Positions 14,185 to 26,850 of a DNA stretch of 64,000 bases are shown one piece after another. The stretch comes from Marthasterias glacialis (lineage: Eukaryota; Echinodermata; Asteroidea; Forcipulatida; Asteriidae). The stretch spans positions 29,402,430 through 29,466,429 of the forward strand of contig OU452222.1 of the NCBI GenBank assembly GCA_911728455.2, in the 5' to 3' direction. Made by a program: the position numbers and the translations under genes. The notes beneath the pieces were generated by a model that searched no databases, was not told the DNA's origin, and saw only the letters and a program-made list of their open reading frames with translations. Every line of letters begins with the position of its first letter. Within the stretch, counting starts at the first letter, position 1.

Positions 14185-14226
14185 TCACGTTTCGACCCTA
14201 GCAGAGTCTTTCTCAAAGGCTAAGAT
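14185..14226. mobile_element. Penelope-like terminal motif fragment
   Basis: The segment gcctcacgtttcgacc..agcagagtctttctcaaaggc has the form seen at the ends of Penelope-like elements (a 'ttcga...tcttcgtcag/tctttctcaa' block). A related block sits at 47440-47480 beside a genuine Penelope-like coding relic. No reading frame is attached here, so the call rests on the motif alone. Confidence 0.45.
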
Positions 14227-15820
14227 ATTTAAACTTGTAATACAGGTACAGGCAGCATAATAATATGTGTGTACATGTATATACATTCAGTTATTTCGAA
14301 GGCATTTATACATTAGATTCTAGAAGCAGGTAGTGCTGAGAATTTTCTACTTGGATATAATTTGATTACCCTTAAGTGACATCGATGAGTTTTTTGCATT
14401 TCCTGGTAGAGGAATTCAAGTCAAATTAAGATTGCAAGAAGTTAACTTTCAATTTCTGCAATCCTCTGAGAGTTTCAGTAAACATGTAAAATCTATAATG
14501 AGTCTTGGGGCAATTTTTTAATTAAATAAAAACATTTTTAATGCATTTTAATATCTGTACTATTGAGACGTATCATTTTTGGGTTCCCACCCCCCTTTTT
14601 CCTTGACCCTTTCCATTAGTGTCGTGACTGTCTATATTTTGCAAAGTAATTTAAAAAGAGATCTTCCATGTTGCTGATTGCTAAGGTTATATGTAACTCT
14701 AAAAAAACGTGCTTTAAACATTTCCAAAAATTGAAGTCTTCATGTTAGCTGAGAACTGAAAAGTTTTGTCTGTTTATTAGAAACACAGGTTCAATTGATT
14801 TGAAATGTAATTGATGTTCATGTTCATCCACAAAATGCAAAGGAAAACATGAACACTTTCTGTAATCTTGTTTATTTTTCTTCAAAACCCTTCACATTCT
14901 ACAATCAACAACTTTGTATCTTTTTCAAGATAATTTATATTTAAAGCCAATTTGACTAGTATAATTTGATAAGAGTAAGTTGGTTAGTGTTGCCAGACAT
15001 GCTTCCCTCTCAGGCCATCTCCTTTTCCAGAGTTTTTCCTTAAAAAAAAAACCAAGCAGAATTTTCATATCTGATGTGTATATTGACCTATATACATGTT
15101 TTGCTGCATGGTACACATTTTGAACATCCCCAATCAGTTTAGAGATACGATGTATTTACAGTGTATGTACAGTGTGTGCATGAATGAAAACAACCAGATC
15201 ATCTTCATGGTAACTGAATGATTTATCACTGGTTTAAGAAGCATGCACTCCAATCCTGCAATATGCAGTACACATGAAATCAACCTACATTAAATTAGGT
15301 GATCATGACAAACATTCAAACCCATGTGCATGTTTTCATCTGCAAAATTAAAAGACTAGAGTTTTTTTTAGGGTCAATTTCCTTGCACTTTGTCTCCCTG
15401 TAGGATTAAGTGGATAAACCATATGATTACTTACAGTACATGTAGTCAGTTAGGGGTTGAGAACACCAATCCATCATTATTGATGGTTGTCACATATTTG
15501 CATTCTTTCGAAACCTGTACTGGTCTTCTGTACCATTATCTACATGTATAGATGTTTAAATGAAGCCTTCTATTTTTCTTATCAAATGTACACTATCAAG
15601 GATTGTTTTTAAGTCAATTGTTTAATATGAGATCTCTTAAATTTCTCTTTAACAGAAACTACTGTATTCTGTCTCTCTACAGGAATGTAATTTTAATGGT
15701 TCATAGGTCTGTATGTGGGTGTTAGGATTACCATGGCAACTATTGTCAGAGGGAAACTGACATTGATTATCTGGATAATGATATTCTCCCAATATGATAG
15801 ACACAGCCAAGTCTACAGGT

Positions 15821-16039
15821 AATATAGTCTATGTACGTTTGTAGGAGCTGTGCAGTACACTTGGGTGGAAAAGGTCTCATCAAGATGAAATGTTTTTGGA
15901 TAATGTTTTGATATCTTGGGATTTTTTTTAATATAGTCTATGTACGTTTGTAGGAGCTGTGCAGTACACTTGGGTGGAAAAGGTCTCATCAAGATGAAAT
16001 GTTTTTGGATAATGTTTTGATATCTTGGGATTTTTTTTA
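15821..16039. repeat. 109-bp tandem duplication, essentially identical copies
   Basis: Two adjacent copies start at 15821 and 15930 with aatatagtctatgtacg and end in gggattttttttaa. I see no differences between them, so the duplication is either recent or an assembly artefact. The unit matches nothing I recognise. Confidence 0.9.
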
Positions 16040-16089
16040 ATGATTTAGGGCATTTCAAAATTAGTGCTGACACTCGTGATCCCTGTGTT

Positions 16090-16760
16090 GCACAAATCTT
16101 GTCGTTCTGACGACATTCTGGTCCTGTACAATGTTGCTGAAACTAGCTTGTGATACTTTAGCCCAGCCATTATCAAACCTTTGTAATTTGTTGCTTGCCT
16201 TTGGTGTATAGTTCCGCATGAGTGGAAACAAGCAAATATTGTTCCATTATTTAAGACTGGTGATGCCCATGTCATGTCAACTCATGCGTTATGATGTTGA
16301 TAAAATTATAGAAAAGATTTTCGGTAAACATCTCATTCATCATACATATAGACGGGGATACGATCTCAAATACATGTACATGTACTCTACCTGAACAATC
16401 CTTTTACAATTACCAATCTTGCAATTGCGCCCAATGTTCTGAAACCACCCAAATTTATACAATATTGGCGATCACATTTTGGAAATGATAATAATTACCA
16501 ATACCTTGGTGTTATCATTTCTAGGGACTTAAGCTGGAAAACTCATGTTAACACTGTTAACTCCAAAGTCACATTGGCTAAATTGATTTATTTGTAGAGT
16601 AGTTAAAACCACAGACCCAAACAATTCTTACTTCACTTTACTGCTCAATTATCAGACCCATACTTGAGTACGCAGCTCCCATCTGGAGCCCTGTACTTTT
16701 GAATGTGCAGACCATTCACCTGGTTTTGTTTAGGTCTGCCAAGAAGGGCTTTATTTAATT
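16090..16760 (+). pseudogene. non-LTR reverse transcriptase relic (CR1/jockey-like)
   Basis: Broken plus-strand frames reconstruct scattered parts of a retrotransposon reverse transcriptase. Around 16131-16200 the reading is LLKLACDTLAQPLSNLCNLL, followed by VPHEWKQANIVPLFKTGDA near 16210-16265, an RT motif with the usual W..A.I.P.FK.GD form. After a large gap, 16495-16560 reads YQYLGVIISRDLSWKTHVN, the post-palm segment, and near 16650 comes a version of RPILEYAAPIWSP. The palm with the YADD motif is missing. It is a dead fragment with stops and frameshifts in between. Confidence 0.75.
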
Positions 16761-17152
16761 CTGACAGTGAAATTGACAGGTGTGTCAAGTCTTCTCCTTT
16801 TAAACAACAGGATTCATTTCCTTTCAATTATGTTTGTTATTAAATGTTTACATAATAAACTTGACATTTTGATAAATAGATAGATACTCTTATTCCTGTT
16901 AATTGTAGACACACTGATAAAGTGGTTAAGTTTTTAGTCCCTGGCCTAGAAGATACCCAACACTAAAACTGTTCAGTATTAAATCAACTTTCTCAACATA
17001 TACTTTGGTACTTTGGTACAATAGTGTTGTCTGTGTTTTATTTGGTAATTTACCAGAATCACTGAGTGATTTCATCATATGCATTTTTTTGCATAATATT
17101 ATTATATTATTAGTGTTTTCTGTTTTTGTTTGATTATTTATTACTTTCAATA

Positions 17153-17411
17153 TGCCAGGCCTGCGCCAACAGGGGGTGCTGTGGGTGCTCCAGCACCCCC
17201 AATTTTTTTGAATGGGGGTGCTGGAATATACTACAGCACCCCAACTTTTCAAACATATAATTGCACTCTTACTTCTTCAAGAAGAAATTATACAAATATA
17301 ATTTATAGAATTCCCACTATTTCAGCGCTGCACTAATTTTTGTGACATTGGCACAAGCCGCTGTGCATGCAACCCAGCACCCCCTGGCAAAAATGTGTTC
17401 TCGCTGGCCTG
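17153..17411. mobile_element. short inverted-repeat element with GGGGGTGCTG hairpins
   Basis: The segment opens with gccaggcctgcgcc..caGGGGGTGCTG and closes with cagcacccccTGGC..cgctggcctgc, roughly the reverse complement. Inside, 17188-17225 forms a hairpin of ccagcaccccc against gggggtgctgg. The CAGG-type ends would fit a hAT-derived MITE, but I found no convincing 8-bp target duplication. Confidence 0.5.
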
Positions 17412-19665
17412 CTATAAGTTGTTTATTGAGCCTATTAATGTTTGTCTAGTTGACTAACTTAGAGATGTATGATCCGTGCTCAAGCCAATTTTACCTTGAA
17501 AAATGAATCCAAATGTTAAATTTCTACTTTTGTAGGATGACCAAAGTTATTAATTTTCAAATGAGATATCAACAAAAAAATCCACCATCGAATAGTGACA
17601 GAGCAATTAATTTTAAAAAGGTTCTTTTTCGTGTATGGAGCACAATATATAATACATCCGGGTATTGCCTGGGCCGACACTTTTCAATTTCAGCACATGG
17701 GCGTTCCATTGCATAAACAGATTTTGCATAAACTTTGTTGGATGACGGAATGGAGCATTTACCGTAGGTAATATTCATGTTTATCATGCCACGTTAAACA
17801 GACAGATAATAAATTTTATTTAAGCCTAAGTAAAATTCTTTATTAATTTATCAAATTTCTGAAGCAGTGTAAAATACACACAAAAAATCATTTAGGAATG
17901 CTCTCTAAAATAAACATTCATTGTTTATTACAGTATTTGAAATAATACTACCATCAGATGAAATGGACTTGTCCAGACTGTTCAAACTTCAACTGTTATA
18001 CACCGCTAGCTAGCTGCATTTAACGCAGGCAGGGTACAGCATATTTACACACAATCGGCACTTGGCTGTGTCAATCATTGGCCATGTTGGGACGTCTTGC
18101 ATACATTAACAACAACTAGGTCTGCACTACCCAGACAAGTTTCAAACTTGCAAAAGTAAGCCATTTCAAAAACAACATTTTTTAGCCCTGTTAAAGATCA
18201 AAATACAATTTTGTTATTTATTTGTTATAAAATAACATTCTCTTTTGAATTTCGTTACCTGGAATCAATACATTTTCAAGGTACAATTGGCTTGAGTATG
18301 GATCATATATCATTATATGATAGAGGAGATCAGCTTGACAGTAATTTAGTTGACGTTTTGTAATCCAACTGGGACACAACAGAGACCACTAAACTACAAA
18401 GTGACATCATGGAGGGGTGACATATGTAGGAGTGCAACAATTACTAGGACTATGACATGACTTCCTGTCCCCCACCAAGAAGATAGCAACTCATGCTCCA
18501 GTTCTTGATTCCAAGGCCAACGTAATTATTTTTCTTTTCACAATAAACTTGTTTGCTCAGTGCTAAAATGTCCTTAATTTGTTATTTCATATTTGAAATA
18601 ATCAAAAGGTTCATAAATTTAGAATGGGTATTAATCAGAAGAAAAAAATAAAAACCACAAATAAATGTTTTCCAAACAAAATTCAATTATTCATGTTTAT
18701 CTTCGGCACACAAGTACTTTAAAGAAGATCACCAATAAGATGCTGATAAAAGATGTTTAATAAAAAGCCAGAAATGGCAAGAGAGAGAGGGAAAAAAATT
18801 AAAAATAAACTAATCAAGCACTTCAAATTATGCTTAACCAATTTATGAAATTCATATATAAATTGTAATAATTAAGACCTTTTAGTACTGAACAGACAAA
18901 GTGCATCTCTACAGTCAGAGAGTATTAGTGCAAGTTTCCAACACTGAAGACATTTTTACGGCGGGGGGGGGGGGATTTCAAAGGAAGTTATCTATTTGCA
19001 TTTCAATGCCTTAATATTTTGAGGCCCTGAAATAATCAACTTAAATACATGCATGTCATGCAGTTTCTTGTTCGTCTTGTGCCATTAGCATGAACTGGAA
19101 AAAACAAAATCTTTACTTACAAAGCTTTACATACAAAGTAATCAAATGTACTCATCGTTGAAAAGACCAATTATTTTGACAGTTGACAATTGTTGACAAT
19201 ATTCATTCAAAAGATAAAAATCTTTAATTTGGGGACTTAGTCCACTCCATCATATAACACACCAAGTTGTTATTGCAAAATATGATAATTTAACAGCATT
19301 GATATAGTAAATGTAAAAACATCCACAACTGCATCAGATTGTGTGCTCTACATGTACTTTGAAGGTGTAGTTGGTGTAGTTGCAGGTTGAACTGGTCAGA
19401 TTCCAGGTCATATTTTGAACAACCTCTTTTGAATTGAAATATCCAACTTTATCTTTCATTTCTAAAAGAAATGTAAGTAAGCAATCTGGATAATATGTGC
19501 TAATTTATCAGTTGTTATTATTTGTAATTTTTTATTTGGAGGCCTTATTTCAGAGGGTCATTGAGTGGTCTGCTGTTGAAAAAGGAGTGGAAGATGAATA
19601 AAGGAGGGGAAGGGAGATAATAAAGAGATTCTGGATTATGTAAATTGACAAAGGTTTATACTAAC

Positions 19666-19845
19666 CACTCCCAAAGTGCACTCTATAGCACCAAGGAAAT
19701 CATCATCATTTAATGATTTGGTCTTATTGTCTATGTCGACTACTCCAATACGAAGCTTCTGAACCTCTTCAAAGCAATACTCGATCGTTATCCCCTTGGT
19801 GAAAGTGGGATTCAAATTGTTCTTGATCTGCTCTGTCCGGTCAAC
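19666..19845 (-). CDS. CPNE: copine, coding exon 2 (core of C2A domain)
   Basis: This 180-nt exon gives 60 residues starting [20 protein letters not shown] and ending [13 protein letters not shown]. It is a clear copine C2A core. VDRTE.I.NNLNP.F.K. is followed by FEEVQKLR, then the Ca2+-binding loop with VVDIDN (two Asp, residues 90 and 92 of the protein) and DDDFLG. In C2 domains these loop Asp residues bind the Ca2+ that bridges to acidic phospholipids. The minus-strand acceptor is ttcatag and the donor is gttagta. Both junctions are phase 0. The exon follows the start exon directly in frame (WVE then VDRTE). Confidence 0.95.
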
Positions 19846-19977
19846 CTATGAAGGAATCAACAAAATAAACACCATTTTGTGTAAATAACACACATACAGA
19901 AGGATACACTTTCATTTATGATTATTTATTGGAAGGGGATGACAGCTAACACACATGTAGAAGAACTTAGAGGGATA

Positions 19978-21418
19978 TTATTTGTGTTTTTGACCATGCA
20001 CCGATGAGTGTTAAGCACTGTATACTCAGTATTTTCCCAAGTCCTGTGAAAAAATCCCACCGAAGGAATATTCCTTGGGTGGATTTTTTTCACAGGACTC
20101 GGGGGAAAGTACTGAGTGTAAAGTGCTTAACACACATCAGTGTATGGACTCGGGGGAAAGTACTGAGTGTAAAGTGCTTAACACACATCGTTGTATGGAC
20201 TCGGGGGAAAGTACTGAGTATACAGTGCTTAACACACATCGGTGTATGGACTCGGGGAAAGTACTGAGTATACAGTGCTTAACACACATCGGTGTATGGA
20301 CTCGGGGAAAGTACTGAGTTTACAGTGCTTAACACACATCGGTGTATGGACTCGGGAAAGTACTGAGTATACAGTGCTTAACACACATCGGTGTATGGAC
20401 TCAGGAAAGTACTGAGTATACAGTGCTTAACACACACCGGTGTATGGACTCGGGGAAAGTACTAAGTATACAGTGCTTAACACACATCTGTGTATGGATT
20501 CGGGGAAAGTACTGAGTATACAGTGCTTAACACACATCGGTGTATGGACTCGGGGAAAGTACTGAGTATACAGTGCTTAACACACATCGGTGTATGGACT
20601 CGGGGAAAGTACTGAGTATACAGTGCTTAACACACATCGGTGTATGGACTCGGGGAAAGCACTGAGTATACAGTGCTTAACACACATCGGTGTATGGACT
20701 CGGGGAAAGTACTGAGTGTACAGTGCTTAACACACATCAGTGCATGGACTCGGGGAAAATACTGAGTATACAGTGCTTAACACACATCGGTGTATGGACT
20801 CGGGGAAAGTACTGAGTATACAGTGCTTAACACACATCAATGTATGGACTCGGGGAAAGTACTGAGTATACAGTGCTTAACACACATCGGTGTATGGACT
20901 CGGGGAAAGTACTGAGTATACAGTGCTTAACACACATTAGTGTATGGACTCGGGGGAAAGTACTGAGTATACAGTGCTTAACACACATCGGTGTATGGAC
21001 TCGGGGAAAGCACTGAGTATACAGTGCTTAACACACATCAGTGTATGGACTCGGGGGAAAGTACTGAGTATACAGTGCTTAACACACATCGGTGTATGGA
21101 CTCGGGGGAAAGTACTGAGTATACAGTGCTTAACACACATCAGTGTATGGACTCGGGGAAAGTACTGAGTATACACTGCTTAACACACATCGGTGTATGG
21201 ACTCGGGGAAAGTACTGAGTATACAGTGCTTAACACACATCGGTGTATGGACTCGGGGAAAGTACTGAGTATACAGTGCTTAACACACATCGGTGTATGG
21301 ACTCGGGGAAAGTACTGAGTGTACAGTGCTTAACACACATCAGTGCATGGACTCGGGGGAAAGTACTGAGTGTACACTGCTTAACACACATTGGTGTATG
21401 GTCAAAAACACAAATAAA
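19978..21418. repeat. 50-bp minisatellite grown from an inverted pair of SINE tails
   Basis: About 26 copies of a 50-bp unit run from 20095 to 21401. The unit can be read ggactcggggaaagtactga, then gtatacagtgcttaacacac, then atcggtgtat. The left end (19978-20066) is a single inverted copy, reading ggtca-like end, accgatg, gtgttaagcactgtatactc, then cctgtgaaaaaatcccacc. The two halves meet at a palindromic centre (ggaatattcc). The outer ends mirror each other: ttatttgtgtttttgaccat at left and atggtcaaaaacacaaataa at right. The unit is nearly identical to the tail of the tRNA-derived SINE at 56464-56605. Open frames across the array arise only from the repeat. Confidence 0.93.
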
Positions 21419-22405
21419 CTTTGTTATCCCCAAAGCCAAAATTAACATCTATTATAGAAATTTAAATGGCATGCTACATGTAAATGTGGGTTATAAATAA
21501 GGGAGAACAATACATAATTGTGTGAATATTTTTTAGTTACTCTTTCTAGTTTTAAATGGTGGAGAGACCTGATAAGTTTAATTCCAAACACAAACTTAAA
21601 CAAATTTATGCAAACTTTTCACATACAGTCAAACACATCGTCACACTGTAAAAGGGATACCAAATTTGTGAAATTTGAACACGTGAAAACTATTTGTTTG
21701 TGTCATAACTCTGCATGTTTTCATTGAAAGGGTTAAAATCAAAAGGTTTAATAAAAGTAATATTTATACATGTAGTAATATGTTTTATGAAAATGAGACA
21801 TACTGGATGAAGGTATCAACATTTCATGGCACAAAACGGTTACGGTTCTGCATGAGGGACACCAAATCAAAAATGTCTTATTTTATGTAATTATCTGGTG
21901 AATTTCCATTTGTCTGAATTTTACAAAAAAGTAAATGCTTTACCTACTAGTTTATGAAAATGATAAACCAAGGGAAGTTTTATTGAAGTTGAACCAATTT
22001 TATGGGAAGAAAGGCTATTTGGGTCACATTGTCACAATCATTTTACTTATTACCTTTTGAGATATACATTATAAATTTGAGACATTTTCAATGAAGACCT
22101 ATATGGCTAAAATAACTCCTAGGTTTCACAAGTAACAGGACCACGGTGGACCAGTGTCTTTGTTACAGTGTGACTTGACCAAACATGAAGAAAACAAATC
22201 TGATTTGTGAAATTTAACTTTTAAAATAAATGAAACAAAAGGTGTACAAAAACATCTTATCTTTAAAGATACAACACAATGTCACACTTCTGACCCCTAA
22301 TTTATAGAATGTACCCACGTACATTTACATCATGGTTTCCAAGGGTTTAATATTTCCAAGCAAAGCTGTTTTTCTGTAAAGTCATCTGTTACTTGGCTGT
22401 AATAA

Positions 22406-23350
22406 GGGAATAAAGGTGTGATGAAGAGGTTTTTAACTATAGTTTAAAACTGATGAGGGGCCTGGTGGTCGATAATTGCCCGAGCTGCAGGCGAGGGCAA
22501 TTATAAGCCACCAGGCCCCTCAGAGGTTTTAAACAGTAGTTAAAAACCGACTCAGCACACCTTTATTCCCATTCATAAATACCTTTTCTTACCAAAAAGC
22601 ATGAAAAAGTAATTTCTGGGCTTAAAAAGTCACGGCTTTCCTTACTTTTTTTCAAGATGTTCAGATCTAAGTTTTCCTGTGTGGGTGCTAAGCAATGTCT
22701 GTGTCGTGCGCGTGTCACTTACACGGGAACATTCGCGTGCCTGTCATGCCTGAGCATGTGTGAGCGCGCGTTACGCAGAAATACGCACTACACTCATCAC
22801 ACCAACCGGTTTTAAACAGTTTTTACTGTGTCTATATCACTCGTTTAAACACGGCCTCTCGACCAATCAGAATTGAGAAACTGTCACAGGTATTTATGAA
22901 TAAGGGAATAAAGGTGTGATGAAGAGGTTTTTAACTATTGTTTAAAACCGATGAGGGGCCTGGTGGCCGATAATTGCCCGAGCCATCAGGCCCCTCAGAG
23001 GTTTTAAACAATAGTTAAAATCCGATTCAGCACACCTTTATTCCCATTCGTAAATGCCTTTCTGTCAAAAACATGCAAAAACCTTCAAAAATTGGGAACA
23101 AATCTGACAGTTGTAGATCTTCATGTCTCTGCAGCTGTTATAGGCAATTGATGCCCTCTCGGCCAATCCAAAACCCAACAGCTGGAAACGTGTTTACTTC
23201 TTTATTCCGATACAGGGGCTATATTTTTCATTCGCAAGCTAGCCGTTTTTAAACAGTTTTTACCGTGTTTGTATCGCCCGTTTAAACATGACCCCGTGAT
23301 GCCCTCTCGGCCAATCAGAATGGCTAAACTGCCTCAGGTATTTATGAATG
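22406..23350. mobile_element. two tandem foldback/MITE units
   Basis: Two related units lie back to back. Each starts with a long near-perfect hairpin (22406-22570 and 22904-23045). Its arms begin gggaataaaggtgtgatgaa and run through gaggggcctggtgg to a centre around gataattgcccgagc. Each hairpin is followed by a roughly 300-bp block bounded by attcataaatacc and its reverse complement ggtatttatgaat, with gtttaaac, tttttac(t/c)gtgt and ccaatcagaat inside. No coding frame is seen, so both are non-autonomous DNA elements. The second unit has an A/G-diverged left end (attcgtaaatgcc). Confidence 0.8.
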
Positions 23351-25340
23351 GTCATTATAACAACCCTTTTAAGTTTCTTTATTTCACTATTTCTTATTTA
23401 TCATCTCAGGGCTCTTGAGACAGAGCATTCCACCACATGATGTGAGTTTGTTTACAAACTTCAAGAACTGTAACCTGAATCAGTCTAGCACCTGTACATA
23501 TTAAATGGTTATGTAATGTGTACATGTACAAACTTACTGTACAGTAATTCTTCCCTGAGGAAATGAGGTAAAAAGATGACAACCTTCTCTCCTAGCCTTG
23601 AATCTAGAAATTGCTCCCATATAACAAACTCTCCTCCCCTCCCATCCTCCCCTCAAGCCCTTGTACAGTTGTACAATGTAAAACTACAATGAATGCCATA
23701 AAGAGCAGTTAATGTACAGTATGCATGCTAATGATAGCATCGTCAATGGTCAGATGGTGTAACAAAGCTCTTTAAAATTCATTCACTTCAGTCCAGACAT
23801 GAGATTTTGCCAGTGGCTGTTAAGATGATTAATTGTATCCATGTTACTGTAAAGCGGCAAGCTACTCACATTTAAAGTAGTAAAACTGCTTGAAGCATTG
23901 TCATTACGTATGCAGACAGCAGTCGACTATTACACGGTATAGTGAATTTGAATCACGACGCAAGAGAGAGATGTGTTTTACTCTCTTTAAATCAAATTAT
24001 TAGGGTTCTTATTTGATCTATGATGGTGTCTCTTACCGACAGTTGAAATCTAGACTAATCTGAGGTTGGGATTACTCGAAGTAATTGAAAACGCATTAAA
24101 GGTTTCTGTGGCTAGCCAAACAAAACACAGTTGTTTTTCTTTTGTTTCTGTTTTGTTTCTCCATGCAGCTTTGCAGGATGTTTACAAATAATGCTTTTTG
24201 AGACTCTGTGAGGGTAAAACATCAGACCATTAACTATTTTTGCAAATAATGCTCTGATGTAACTTGATTGGGGGAAGTTATATTCCTGAATACATTGTAA
24301 AGTGAAAAATTGAATTATTTAAATTTACAATGTATTAATAAAGATGAATCTTAACCATTCAGGGAAATTTATCTTGTATCCTCCCTTTGCAAAATGGTGG
24401 CATTTATGTTTCAACATAATTAAAGTACATGAACCTGTACACACACATTGTATTGTACCTTGCACCAGAGGCCTTTCAAACAATATTTTTTATTAAGTAC
24501 AGTTTCATATGTCTCATTACGTTTCCCTCTTAAAATTAAATAAATAAAAAATACGAAGTAAAGTTGCATTGCTTTATTCTTTTTTCAATGGTTTACAAAT
24601 TGTTCACACTATTAATATAAGAGTAATTCCTGACCCAAATGTGCTTTGCTGCATCATACATGTTGTGTGATACAAAAATTTACAAACATCCCAAGTTAAA
24701 TAAATAATTAATGGGTCCAGCAGTTGCCCCCAAAAAGTGTTTGTTTAATTGGCAAATTTAAAGAGCACCTTAGTTTCTTCAAATACCAAAATACAAGTTA
24801 TCTTGAGAAAACAAATTAAGATTAATACTTTTGCTTGAAATAATCTCACTTTTTGAAAAATCATTAAAAATAAACCTTTTTTAAAATAGCCTACCATTTA
24901 CATACGTCTGTTGTACCCAAGCATAATGTGTAAAACACAAAGTACATTGTTCATCATGTAAATAACTGTACAAGTGACCATGCTGCTTCCAAACAAAGGT
25001 GAACACCCACTGTGATTTACTTTGTAAATGGATCGTGGTAAGTACATGGGGTTTCTTGTAAACATTAATAATATTAAGAATGATAAATATCAATACAAAC
25101 AATAATTATGATCATTCTTATTGATATTTCTTTAAATAATCTAAACCAATGCCCAACCATTCCTTTCGTTTATGCTTGAAACCATCCTTTGTTTCTGTTT
25201 ATTCATTTTAAATAACAAATTTCCCCATCAAAAGTCTTGAAAATCATACAGAAAGCCGGAATTTCTGGTTGTTTGTGGTCAATGTAATGTGAGTTAATGT
25301 CGCATTAAATTATCCAACAGATAGAAAATGCTAAACTCAC

Positions 25341-25518
25341 CTCAACCCATACTTTCTGCAGTGTATCAAACATCATCAAGACAGCAACAGGATCAGACTT
25401 GGAAGTGATATCCTTATCAGGAAGATTCTTACAGGAGAAGCGTAACTCTACAGTGCTAGAAAGCTTTGGTGGTAGTCCTGGTGGGGCATTCCCGGCCATG
25501 TTGCACTTGGGTTTACTC
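25341..25518 (-). CDS. CPNE: copine, coding exon 1 with start codon
   Basis: The coding part is 25499 down to 25341 (159 nt, 53 residues), starting MAGNAPPGLPPKLSSTVELR and ending MFDTLQKVWVE. This is the start of the copine C2A domain. The T-K/S-V-E-L-R-x-S-C motif is followed by L-x-D-x-D-x-x-S-K-S-D-P, where Asp30 and Asp36 are the expected first-loop Ca2+ ligands. The ATG has a fair context (gcaacATGg). Bases 25500-25518 are 5' untranslated, preceded by an acceptor (tttctcag), so at least one noncoding exon lies upstream. The donor is gtgagttt, phase 0. Copines are cytosolic proteins that move to membranes when Ca2+ rises. The C-terminal A domain is not in this window. Confidence 0.94.
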
Positions 25519-26810
25519 CTGAGAAATGTATAAATAGAAAAATGTTTTAAAAATGCATTCAGAATCTGTTGGGTTGCAACATTTTGTTACAATCAAAACT
25601 AGCTAACAACTGGTAATTATATGGATGGTAATTTCTTGTTTTGGAATATGAGTTTTGGATTGAGATTTTTCTAAAGAAATTTTCAGCAAAGAACTTTATG
25701 AAAATACCTTTCAAATTGATTATTGTATATCAGTGGCTATCCGTGCCCCTTGAGCTGTAATGGTTTTGCTTTGGTTCCCTGTGATTTCCATTGCAAAGTT
25801 GCATTTTCCCCATAGAAGCGCCCTTTACAAATGTAGAATATTGCAATAACAAAACTCAAGGCCCACATTTTTTATACTGTATAAACATAAACACCAGAAA
25901 TGTGGAGGGGATGGCATGGTTAAACTAATTATCCTATCAAATTAATCTTTTCCACCAAAGATCTTCTCTCTTGATGAATAAAATATGATCCACAAAGTGC
26001 TCTATAAGACAATTAAACAAAAAATGTAATGATCCAAATAAAAACAATCAGTCCCTTCCGTCACTCAAGCACGTAATTGCTCCACAGTAAATACAAAGAG
26101 AGGCTAATGATACATATATTTCCTAATAGCAACAACGCAGACCTCTGTCTCTTCATGATGTTTGCTCTCTCTCTCTCTATGTCTCAAGATCTGTCCGTCT
26201 CTCACAGGTCTCTCTGGAGAGACAGCGATTACTACAGCAAGATTCCTGGGGTCTAGATTGCGTCGTTGCTACTGCCGACATTGATCATGAAGAGGCCTTC
26301 TGTGATACCTACTCTGGAATGTCCTCCCCACCGCGTCCTCCTCAAGTAGTGATGTGATGGCATCCGTGGGATGGGCCTAGTAGGCACTCTGAAGGTTCAC
26401 TATTTATTAGTCACAGTTGGTTAGGTCGTTGCTTTTTTAATCCAAGAAATAATTTACAGCGGTTGACAGGAACCAGCAGAGTCACTTATGATTGGTACTT
26501 ATGATTTTCCCTTCGTCTTCTTTTCCTGTCATGAGGCAAAGACGTCTCCAGAGGGGGTGATGATGAAATTTGGATCAGAGATAAAATTATCTTCTTCATT
26601 TGTAGGCCATACATGTACCCTGCATTTTCTTTTATCTTTTATCTTTTTAAATAATATAAACACTTTTCCCTGAATCCTGTTTTTAATACTGGTTATAATT
26701 CAGGTGATTTTTGTTTTTGATTGCAATGGTAAAAAAATGAGAACTATACCCTTTTCACAAATTGAATATAAAATTACCAATGAATTCCATGAAGTTATAA
26801 GCGTATGTTG

Positions 26811-26812
<2 letters not shown>

Positions 26813-26848
<36 letters not shown>
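26813..26848. repeat. (CA)n microsatellite
   Basis: About 17 uninterrupted CA dinucleotides, likely length-polymorphic. Confidence 0.95.

Positions 26849-26850
<2 letters not shown>

Larger units (their letters stand above)
12945..19665 (-). other. copine intron between coding exons 2 and 3
   Basis: Intron DNA. Items listed separately are a Penelope-type terminal motif near 14185, a 109-bp duplication at 15821-16039, a reverse-transcriptase relic at 16090-16760 and a hairpin-bearing element at 17153-17411. A poly-G run lies at 18963-18974. The remaining sequence is AT-rich and featureless to my reading. Confidence 0.6.
19846..25340 (-). other. copine intron between coding exons 1 and 2
   Basis: Intron DNA holding the 50-bp minisatellite at 19978-21418 and tandem foldback elements at 22406-23350. 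The rest (21420-22400 and 23360-25340) is AT-rich; I see no exon or named repeat in it. Confidence 0.6.

Noticed and set aside
20095..21401. CRISPR-like regular array
   Set aside because: The units are contiguous with no unique spacers, and the DNA is eukaryotic. The same applies to the arrays at 27878, 60658 and 62923.
20004..21500. Open frames across the 50-bp array on both strands
   Set aside because: They are produced by the tandem repeat, cycle through frames, and have no splice or homology support.
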